Assembly: GCF_000218485.1 (NCBI RefSeq)
Contig: NZ_AFPB01000089.1
Span: 62,001-126,000 of the forward strand
DNA length: 64,000 nt
Direction of reading: 5' to 3'
Source: Aquimarina agarivorans
GTDB lineage: Bacteria; Bacteroidota; Bacteroidia; Flavobacteriales; Flavobacteriaceae
A program made the position numbers and the translations under genes. Positions 1 to 6,950 of this stretch are shown one piece after another (the first letter of the stretch is position 1; each line of letters starts with the position of its first letter). The notes below the pieces were generated by a model. The model was given only the letters and a program-made list of their open reading frames with translations. It ran no database searches and was not told the origin of the DNA.

Positions 1-938
1 TGAGTTATGGGCAATCCACCAACAAGACCAGACAATATATTTCCTGCTCCTTGCGCCAGCAACTCCCTATTAGTTGGTGTAACACGCTTTCGAGGGTCAA
101 TTTTGTCTGTAGCCTCAACACATAGTAATGTTTCTAAACTAGCTACTAAAGCAATAGTAAAGCCGGTAACCCATATTTCCGTTTTAGTAATTACACTAAA
201 ATTTGGAAATCTGAATTGTCCCAAGAACGAATCAAAACTATCTGGAATAGGAACTTTAACCAAATGATTGCTTAAAATGCCCCAAGTTTCATTGCCCATG
301 GTTATTACAGTATAAAGGACACCTAATACCACAGCTGCAAAAGGACCTTGTATCAAGGTAAAAATTTTGGCTTTTTTTGCCAATACGTTGTCCCAAAAAA
401 TAATTAATAACAAAGCAAAGACACCAATAAACAATGGACCCAATGAAGGGTTTCCTATTGAATTTATGATGGGCGTAAATAACGATTCAAATTCTACTTT
501 AAAAAATGAAAATTGCCCCCCGGTCGCCTTGTCGTATCCAAAAAAGTAAGGAATTTCTTTTAGAATTATAATAATACCAATTCCAACCAACATTCCTTTT
601 ATCACGGAATTTGGAAAATAATATCCAATAACCCCTGCCTTTAAAATACCAAAAACTATTTGAATTACGCCACCTATTACTACTGCTACCAAAAAATTTT
701 CGTATCCTCCTAAACTTGTAATTGCTGTTAAAACAATAGCTGCTAAACCTGCCGCTGGCCCACTAACACCTATTTGAGAACCACTTAAAGTTCCAACAAC
801 TATACCACCAATAATACCTGCTATCATTCCTGCAAAAGGCGGCGCACCACTGGCTAATGCGATACCTAAACACAAAGGCAATGCCACAAAAAATACAACA
901 ATACTTGCTGGTATATCGTTTTTTAAATACTTGAACAT
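1..938 (-). CDS. SulP family inorganic anion transporter, C-terminus beyond window
   Basis: The reverse strand is open from an ATG at 936-938 to the window edge and encodes about 312 residues of a very hydrophobic protein. The N-terminus (MFKYLKNDIPAGIVVFFVAL) and the following segment rich in Gly, Ala, Pro and Ser (SGAPPFAGMIAGIIGGIVVG, then SGSQIGVSGPAAGLAAIV) are typical of SulP/SLC26 transporters. These move sulfate, bicarbonate or other anions across the inner membrane. The membrane domain is nearly complete; any C-terminal STAS domain lies outside the window. In many Flavobacteriia such a gene sits next to a carbonic anhydrase and is then thought to carry bicarbonate, but that neighbour is not visible, so the substrate is open. 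Confidence 0.92.
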   Translation of the reverse strand, partial: MFKYLKNDIPASIVVFFVALPLCLGIALASGAPPFAGMIAGIIGGIVVGTLSGSQIGVSGPAAGLAAIVLTAITSLGGYENFLVAVVIGGVIQIVFGILKAGVIGYYFPNSVIKGMLVGIGIIIILKEIPYFFGYDKATGGQFSFFKVEFESLFTPIINSIGNPSLGPLFIGVFALLLIIFWDNVLAKKAKIFTLIQGPFAAVVLGVLYTVITMGNETWGILSNHLVKVPIPDSFDSFLGQFRFPNFSVITKTEIWVTGFTIALVASLETLLCVEATDKIDPRKRVTPTNRELLAQGAGNILSGLVGGLPIT

Positions 939-1156
939 AGACTTACTTTTTCTGAGAATTTATACTGAATTTAACTTTTACTAACTGTATTACTTTAATT
1001 TTACAATACTTTTAAAACCACTGCTATTCCTAAAAGAATAGTAATTTGCTTGTCTGAAAATTTTAAAATTAAACCGTTGAAGTTACACATTAACACGACT
1101 TACAACAAGTTTTTTTTAACAGAAACAGAAATATATTAAGTAAAAAATTAATTATT

Positions 1157-1456
1157 CTAAATATAAAATTTAGGCGGAGGAGGTATAATTTCACTTGCAA
1201 AAAGTGAATGTCTAAAAAGATAATGGTCTATAATATTAATCTGAAGATGAACTATTTGTATGTGTTCAGGAGCTACTTTATTTCTAAAAAAAACATCGTT
1301 TATCTCTAATTCCGTCTTGGTTTCATTTTGATCTTCTTCTCCTACCTCATATAAAACAACAGTGTCCTTTGTAAATTCAAGTAAATTCAACACCAATGGC
1401 GTAAAAACAGCCAAAAATAGCACTATTGAGGCAATATGTAGGAGTTTTTTTTTCAA
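1157..1456 (-). CDS. Small single-pass membrane or secreted protein, function unknown
   Basis: This 99-residue protein starts with a positively charged N-terminus (MKKKLLHIAS) and a hydrophobic stretch over residues 8-27, so it is either exported or anchored by one helix. The middle is acidic (Glu/Asp/Thr-rich, about 38-52) and the C-terminus is proline-rich (FASEIIPPPPKFYI). It ends 218 bp upstream of the SulP gene on the same strand and may be co-transcribed. I do not recognise a named family. The sensible signal, the ATG start and the orientation argue that it is a real gene. Confidence 0.6.
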   Translation of the reverse strand: MKKKLLHIASIVLFLAVFTPLVLNLLEFTKDTVVLYEVGEEDQNETKTELEINDVFFRNKVAPEHIQIVHLQINIIDHYLFRHSLFASEIIPPPPKFYI

Positions 1457-1856
1457 TTTACCAAAGTTTATTTCTTGTAAATTTAGTATTTGTTTAAGAA
1501 TTATTATGTTAAATATACATTAAAAATAACTTTTATTTATGTTACTCATAATAATATTTTATGTAAAAACTTACATTATACACAATATTGCTCATTACAA
1601 CATAACAAAATTATAAGGGGCATAACTCTTAAAGTTTTTGTGAGCATTGTTACACTTTATCTAATTGTAAACTTAAAACTTAACCTCTATAAATTTTCAA
1701 TTAAAAAATTACATAATAGCTTGTTAACTTACATAAGTTATTTAACGATCAGATTTGGAGTAAGCATTAATGATCGATAATTTCTGAGAATTTAAAGTTG
1801 AATAGTACTTTATATACCAGTAGCTAACTAATAAAAATTACCGTATTTTTATCCCT
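1457..1856. other. Divergent intergenic region without a supported gene
   Basis: AT-rich spacer between the minus-strand small membrane protein and the plus-strand sugar dehydrogenase. It must hold the promoters of both. A 96-codon open frame from a TTG at 1490 is low-complexity, Leu/Ile/Lys/Asn/Tyr-rich and unlike any family, so I do not call it. Confidence 0.5.
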
Positions 1857-3020
1857 ATGTATAGCTTTAGAACTTTAAAAAACAACAACTATCAGCTGAA
1901 TGAAACGCTATTTTTCGGGCTGTTTATTTTACCATTTTTGTTTTGCAATAATGTATTTGCTCAAATTGAAACTCAATCAGTTGCATTAGTACATTCTAAC
2001 GAAAGTTTTACTACGGAAATCGTTTTTGAAAATGAAAACATTATTTGGGGGTTTACTTGGTTGCCCGATAATAGTATACTTGCTTGCGAAAAAGAGGGGC
2101 GTCTTTTGCGCTATACTGATGGCAAAGTTAGTACCATTAAAAACGTACCAGAAATTACAAATCGCGGTCAGGGCGGATTGTTAGATATTAAATTACATCC
2201 TGAGTATAAAAATAACGGATGGCTTTATTTTACATACGCTTCCCCTGCTGAAGAAGGGGGTTCTAATACTGCTTTAGCCAGAGCTAAACTTGAAGGAGAT
2301 CGGTTAAAAAACTTAGAACTATTGTATAAAGCAACTCCGAATTCACCAAAAAGTCATCATTTTGGATCCCGTATTGCTTTTGACGCCCTAAATAATGTTT
2401 ATTTTTCCATTGGCGATCGCGGAAACAGAGATGCTAATCCGCAAGATATTACGCGAGATTGCGGAAAGGTTTATCGCCTTAGTGACCGTGGTAGTATTCC
2501 TGAAGATAATCCTTTTGTAAACGTAAAAAACGCAAAAAAGGCCATCTATTCATACGGTCATCGTAATCCACAAGGAATGACCACTCACCCAAAAACAGGT
2601 AAACTCTGGATACATGAACACGGCCCTAAAGGAGGTGATGAAATTAATATACTTAATAAAGGGAGTAATTACGGTTGGCCAATAATTACTTACGGTTTAA
2701 ATTATGATGGTAGTACGATTACCACTAAAACGCATAAAAAAGGAATGGAACAGCCTTTCTATTACTGGACACCTTCAATAGCGCCAAGTGGAATGAGTTT
2801 TGTTACTAGTGATTACTACCCTAATTGGAAAAATCATTTATTAGTAGGTTCATTAAAGTTTGAATATCTTGAGCTTTTAAAAATTAACGACAATCGGGTG
2901 TATCAAAGAATTAAATTATTAGAAGATTTTGGTCGTGTTCGTGATATCCAACAAGGTCCTGACGGCTATATCTACCTTTCGGTAGAAGGAATAGGAATTG
3001 TTAAAATCATAAAAAAATAA
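1857..3020 (+). CDS. PQQ-dependent sugar dehydrogenase (GSDH / YliI type)
   Basis: A 387-residue exported protein with a signal peptide over about residues 1-36, cleaved near NNVFAQ. The rest matches the six-bladed beta-propeller glucose/sorbosone dehydrogenase family: LLDIKLHPEYKNNGWLYFTY, the YGHRNPQG motif near residue 233 and HEHGPKGGDE near residue 253, which belong to the PQQ and substrate pocket. Family members oxidise aldose sugars in the periplasm using pyrroloquinoline quinone. A cytochrome c gene begins six bases after the stop codon, so the two are probably an operon and the cytochrome is a plausible electron acceptor. No PQQ biosynthesis gene is visible. The substrate cannot be deduced. 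Confidence 0.88.
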   Translation: MYSFRTLKNNNYQLNETLFFGLFILPFLFCNNVFAQIETQSVALVHSNESFTTEIVFENENIIWGFTWLPDNSILACEKEGRLLRYTDGKVSTIKNVPEITNRGQGGLLDIKLHPEYKNNGWLYFTYASPAEEGGSNTALARAKLEGDRLKNLELLYKATPNSPKSHHFGSRIAFDALNNVYFSIGDRGNRDANPQDITRDCGKVYRLSDRGSIPEDNPFVNVKNAKKAIYSYGHRNPQGMTTHPKTGKLWIHEHGPKGGDEINILNKGSNYGWPIITYGLNYDGSTITTKTHKKGMEQPFYYWTPSIAPSGMSFVTSDYYPNWKNHLLVGSLKFEYLELLKINDNRVYQRIKLLEDFGRVRDIQQGPDGYIYLSVEGIGIVKIIKK

Positions 3021-3026
3021 TATATC

Positions 3027-3452
3027 ATGCATTTCATTATAAAAATCGTAATAGTATTACTATTAAATTGGCAGTACACAAGGACTAACACTACTTACAC
3101 CTCTGTTGCTGATCAAAATGATAAATTACAGACCAGTATTGCTAATGGATCTATAATTTACAAAGATTTTTGTTTACAATGCCACAAAACTAACGGTAGT
3201 GGATCCAAAAATTACCCCCCTTTAGCGAAGTCCGATTGGTTGATAAACAGTATTCCACAAAGTATACACGCTGTAAAATATGGTTTAAAAGGAAAAATTA
3301 CAGTAAATGGAAAAATTTATAAACGTACCATGCCTAAATCAGGATTAGAGGATGCTGAAATCGCCGACGTTATGAATTACATTATGAATAGCTGGGGCAA
3401 TACACAAAAGACCATGATTACTCCAAAAGAGGTAAGTGCTATAAAAAAATAA
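3027..3452 (+). CDS. Periplasmic class I cytochrome c
   Basis: A 141-residue protein with a hydrophobic N-terminal export signal (about residues 4-16) and one heme-attachment motif, CLQCH at residues 49-53, preceded by GSIIYKDF as in small class I cytochromes. Met102 in KRTMPKSG is the likely sixth heme ligand, and a conserved-looking helix (IADVMNYIMNSWGN) follows. It begins six bases after the sugar dehydrogenase stop, so the pair probably forms a periplasmic oxidation module in which electrons pass from PQQ to this heme and on to the respiratory chain. The family call is firm; the partner assignment is inferred from gene order. Confidence 0.88.
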   Translation: MHFIIKIVIVLLLNWQYTRTNTTYTSVADQNDKLQTSIANGSIIYKDFCLQCHKTNGSGSKNYPPLAKSDWLINSIPQSIHAVKYGLKGKITVNGKIYKRTMPKSGLEDAEIADVMNYIMNSWGNTQKTMITPKEVSAIKK

Positions 3453-3560
3453 GATGCTTCTATTTTATTGATTTTTTTAAAACAGCGCACATTAAACGGT
3501 TTCACAATCCTTTTATTTTGGTACTGGTTTTACTTTTATTTAATAAATAAAAAAAGTAAT

Positions 3561-4067
3561 ATGTTAAAACCAAGAACAAAAGTACCAGATATTGAAGTGA
3601 ATTTAGTAAATGATACCCAATGGGAATTGAGTGATCAAAATCCTAAAAATTTTACAATGGTTATTTTTTACCGCGGTATTCATTGTCCTGTTTGTAAAAT
3701 TTATTTGGAAGAATTACAGCAAAAAATATCAAAGTTTACCGAACGAGGAGTAAATATTATAGCTATAAGCAGTGATACTGAAAGTACTGCCAAAGAAACT
3801 TATGAAAAATGGGATATAGCGGACATACCAATTGGTTTTGAATTTCCCATTGATAAAGCTAAAGATTGGAATTTGTTTACCTCAACAGGAATTAAAGATG
3901 AACCTGAAATGTTTATTGAGCCTGGTTTATTTTTAATTAAACCAGACCAAACATTGTATTGTTGTTCAGTACAAAGCATGCCATTTGCAAGACCAAAATT
4001 TAACGATGTCCTTGAAGCAATTGATTTTGTTTTGGAAGAAGACTACCCTGCCAGAGGCGAAGCTTAG
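3561..4067 (+). CDS. Peroxiredoxin-like / AhpC-TSA family protein
   Basis: A 168-residue protein with a thioredoxin fold. FTMVIFYRGIHCPVCKIYLE places a CxxC pair at Cys42 and Cys45 at the start of the first helix, and ISSDTESTAKETYEKW is typical of AhpC/TSA-type peroxiredoxin-like proteins. I start it at the ATG at 3561. The longer frame from a TTG at 3468 would add 31 aromatic residues not expected for this cytoplasmic family. It follows the cytochrome gene on the same strand with a gap of 108 bp and may share its transcript. Peroxide or disulfide reduction is the family function; the actual substrate is unknown. Confidence 0.82.
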   Translation: MLKPRTKVPDIEVNLVNDTQWELSDQNPKNFTMVIFYRGIHCPVCKIYLEELQQKISKFTERGVNIIAISSDTESTAKETYEKWDIADIPIGFEFPIDKAKDWNLFTSTGIKDEPEMFIEPGLFLIKPDQTLYCCSVQSMPFARPKFNDVLEAIDFVLEEDYPARGEA

Positions 4068-4098
4068 TGCCGTTTTAATAGTTAAACTTACCGCTTTT

Positions 4099-4124
4099 AA
4101 TTAGAATATAGCGTCTAATTTTTT
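4099..4124 (+). terminator. Hairpin terminator after the peroxiredoxin-like gene
   Basis: An AATTAGA / TCTAATT inverted repeat around an 8-nt loop is followed by a run of T, 32 bp after the stop codon at 4067. Short and AT-rich, but well placed. Confidence 0.55.
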
Positions 4125-4163
4125 GATAGCGTTAGAATTATTAGCCATCAAAAGTTATTGTAT

Positions 4164-4209
4164 GCACAGCATTATAATTACGATTCAAATTGTAATTACA
4201 ATGTTGTGC
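4164..4209. repeat. Long imperfect inverted repeat between convergent genes
   Basis: GCACAGCATTATAATTAC at 4164-4181 faces GTAATTACAATGTTGTGC at 4192-4209, 16 of 18 positions pairing around a 10-nt loop. It lies between the plus-strand peroxiredoxin-like gene and the minus-strand acetyltransferase, so it may be a bidirectional stop or a small mobile remnant. There is no T tract directly after either arm. Confidence 0.6.
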
Positions 4210-4265
4210 TATTACGGAAAAAACTTGAAAATTGGCCTTTTTAAATTTAAAATCGATCGTAAATT

Positions 4266-4802
4266 TTATTTATTACTTGGTGTTTTTGAAAATAATGCAA
4301 TATCAACAGGTAATCCATTTTTACATTCTTGATTTACTAGCGTTTTTTCATATTTAAAACTAAGCTTTTTTAGCAGCGCATAACAGTTTTTATTTTCTGT
4401 TTCAACAAAGGCTTCAATTTTAAATAATTTCAATGTTTCAAAACCATAAGTAAATACTTTCATTGCACATGCTTTAATAATGCCTCTACCCCAAAATTCA
4501 GGAAGTAACCAAAAGCCAATTTCAACTTTTTTAAGCAATAAATCAATATCATTAAAACCGATTCCACCACAAAACACGTTGTTTTGATCGTAAATTGCCC
4601 ACCAGATTCCGGTTTTTGTTGTTTCTAAATTTTTAAACCACTCCATTTGAGTTTTTGTTTCTTCCAAACTTGAAAAACTAACGCCATAATACCTTACAAC
4701 CTCTGGATTTGAAAGTGCTTTAAATACATCATTTAAATTTGCATTTTGAAATTGCCTAAGTTCAAATCCATTTGTTTGAAGGACTGGAAATACTTTGTTC
4801 AT
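4266..4802 (-). CDS. GNAT family N-acetyltransferase (RimJ/RimL-like)
   Basis: A protein of about 178 residues of the GNAT fold. The sequence GFELRQFQNANLNDVFKALS is the usual opening of the RimJ/RimL branch, EIGFWLLPEFWGRGIIKACA is the acetyl-CoA binding segment (Q/R-x-x-G-x-G/A variant GRGIIKA), and the following helix and strand (FETLKLFKIEAFVETENKNC, then LLKKLSFKYE) match the family. I prefer the ATG at 4800-4802; the open frame extends another 27 codons upstream with no family resemblance. Related enzymes acetylate ribosomal proteins, small amines or antibiotics, so the substrate is undetermined. Confidence 0.85.
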   Translation of the reverse strand: MNKVFPVLQTNGFELRQFQNANLNDVFKALSNPEVVRYYGVSFSSLEETKTQMEWFKNLETTKTGIWWAIYDQNNVFCGGIGFNDIDLLLKKVEIGFWLLPEFWGRGIIKACAMKVFTYGFETLKLFKIEAFVETENKNCYALLKKLSFKYEKTLVNQECKNGLPVDIALFSKTPSNK

Positions 4803-4920
4803 TGGTAACTTTTTACTGGTCTGTTGGTAAAGGTAATTTTTAAGAACCTTTACCATTGTATGATACCTATTAAAATATTTCAATTTGAGAACAGTACCAA
4901 TATAACACCATTACCTGATG

Positions 4921-6840
4921 TCAAGCATTGGCAAATGCTAAAATTATTTGATCGACCGCATCGGGATTAAGTAATGTAGAAGTATCTCCTAAACTATCTG
5001 TTTCCTTTGATGCAATTTTACGTAAAATACGACGCATAATTTTGCCACTTCGCGTTTTTGGTAACCCTCCTACAAACACCACTATATCTGGTTTAGCAAT
5101 TGGGCCAATGGTACTGGCTATTTGCGCTTTAATTTCATCAATTAGTTGTGGTGAAGCTTTGTAATTATCATGTAAAGTTACATAAGCGCACAAAGCTGTT
5201 CCTTTAATTTCATGCGGAAAGCCTACAATGGCAGATTCTGCTACCGCTGAATGTTCATTTATGGAATTTTCAATAGGAGCGGTTCCCAAATTATGCCCGG
5301 ATACAATAACCACATCATCTACCCTTCCGGTTATGCGATAATTTCCGCTAGCATCTCTATAAGCACCATCACCTGTAAAATACTTTCCAGGAAACTGAGA
5401 AAAATACACAGCTTTGTAACGTTTATGATCTCCATAAACGGTTCTGGCCATGGAAGGCCACGGAAACTGGATAGCCAAACGTCCTTCAGCTTTTTCGGCC
5501 TTTAATGCTATTGATTCGCCGTTTTGATCCATTAACACAGGCTGTATTCCAGGTAATGGTAAGGTAGCAAATGTAGGTCTGGTAGGTGTTATCCCTGCCA
5601 ATGGAGAAATCATTATCGCTCCCGTTTCTGTTTGCCACCAGGTATCTACTATTGGACAATTTCCTTTGCCAACATAGTCGTTATACCAATGCCAGGCTTC
5701 TTCATTTATAGGCTCTCCAACACTTCCCAAAACTTTTAAGCTAGACAGGTCATGTTTTTTTACAAAATCTAGTGACTGTTTTGCCAAAGCCCTTATGGCA
5801 GTTGGCGCTGTATAAAAATGAGAAACTTTTAATTTGTTACAAATTTCCCAGAAACGTCCGTAGTCAGGATAGCTGGGTACACCTTCAAACATCACTGTAG
5901 TTGCCCCAGCAGCCAAAGGACCATAAATAATATAAGAATGCCCCGTAATCCAGCCGATATCAGCTGTACACCAGTACACATCGTTTGCCTCTAGTTGAAA
6001 CACGTTTTGAAACGTAAAAGTACTCCCAACCATGTAGCCCCCCGTGGTATGCACCATACCCTTTGGCTTACCCGTAGATCCTGATGTATATAATATAAAC
6101 AACGCGTCCTCGGAATCCATTTCCTCAGCCTCGCACTCTTTGGCTACTTTCTGTAACTCATCAAACCAAAATTTATCCCTTCCTGGTTTCATTGGTGTAG
6201 GCTCAACGGTTCGGCGATATACAATTACCGTTTCAATGCAAGGCGTTTTTTGTAATGCTTCATCGCAAATACTCTTTAAGGCTACTGGCTTAGTTCCTCG
6301 GTAAACCTCGTTAGCCGTAATCAGCATTTTGCATTCCGAATCATTTATTCTGCTTGCAATTGCGGTACTGGAAAAACCTGCAAATACTATGGAGTGTATG
6401 GCTCCAATTCTGGCGCAAGCCAACATTGCTATAGCTAACTCAGGTATCATAGGCATGTAAATACACACGCGATCTCCTTTTTTTATGCCATTGTTTTTTA
6501 ACACGTTTGCAAAGTGCGATACTTTTACAAATAATTGCCTGTATGTAATATGCCTAGTTTCTTCATCTGGATCATTTGGCTCCCAAATTATGGCTGTTTT
6601 GTTGCCTTGGGTTTCTAAATGACGATCCAAACAATTTTCAGTAATATTTAGTTTTCCTCCTTTAAACCATTCCACTCTGGGGACGTCAAAGTCGTAATCT
6701 AAAGTGCTATCCCATTTCTTTTTCCAATAAAATGTATTGGCAACAGCATCCCAAAATTTCGTAGGATCATCAATACTTTGTTGATACCATTTTTTATATG
6801 CTGCAAAACTTTTAATTTGAAGATTATTAGGAATTTCCAT
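4921..6840 (-). CDS. acs: Acetate--CoA ligase (acetyl-CoA synthetase)
   Basis: A full-length 639-residue AMP-forming acetyl-CoA synthetase. Visible motifs are the phosphate-binding loop YTSGSTGKPKG at residues 251-261, TWWQTETG of the acetate pocket, the hinge and CoA region GRVDDVVIVSGHNLGTAPIE, and the C-terminal catalytic lysine in TRSGKIMRR (Lys600), the residue usually controlled by acetylation. It converts acetate, ATP and CoA to acetyl-CoA, AMP and pyrophosphate in the cytoplasm. It appears monocistronic: the next minus-strand gene upstream is a TonB receptor 110 bp away with no functional link. Confidence 0.97.
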   Translation of the reverse strand: MEIPNNLQIKSFAAYKKWYQQSIDDPTKFWDAVANTFYWKKKWDSTLDYDFDVPRVEWFKGGKLNITENCLDRHLETQGNKTAIIWEPNDPDEETRHITYRQLFVKVSHFANVLKNNGIKKGDRVCIYMPMIPELAIAMLACARIGAIHSIVFAGFSSTAIASRINDSECKMLITANEVYRGTKPVALKSICDEALQKTPCIETVIVYRRTVEPTPMKPGRDKFWFDELQKVAKECEAEEMDSEDALFILYTSGSTGKPKGMVHTTGGYMVGSTFTFQNVFQLEANDVYWCTADIGWITGHSYIIYGPLAAGATTVMFEGVPSYPDYGRFWEICNKLKVSHFYTAPTAIRALAKQSLDFVKKHDLSSLKVLGSVGEPINEEAWHWYNDYVGKGNCPIVDTWWQTETGAIMISPLAGITPTRPTFATLPLPGIQPVLMDQNGESIALKAEKAEGRLAIQFPWPSMARTVYGDHKRYKAVYFSQFPGKYFTGDGAYRDASGNYRITGRVDDVVIVSGHNLGTAPIENSINEHSAVAESAIVGFPHEIKGTALCAYVTLHDNYKASPQLIDEIKAQIASTIGPIAKPDIVVFVGGLPKTRSGKIMRRILRKIASKETDSLGDTSTLLNPDAVDQIILAFANA

Positions 6841-6950
6841 GAATAGCGTACTTTACTAAAACGTTTGTGTTAATCGATTAAATATCCGCAATTTTTAAGA
6901 AAAATAAAACTATCCCATAAATAAAGTTGAATTGTTACAATTAAATATGT

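Noticed and set aside
1490-1780. 96-codon frame from a TTG
   Set aside because: Low-complexity composition, no ATG, no domain, and lies in a divergent promoter region.
4123-4332. 69-codon plus-strand frame
   Set aside because: Runs through the inverted repeat and into the acetyltransferase gene on the other strand; no coding features.
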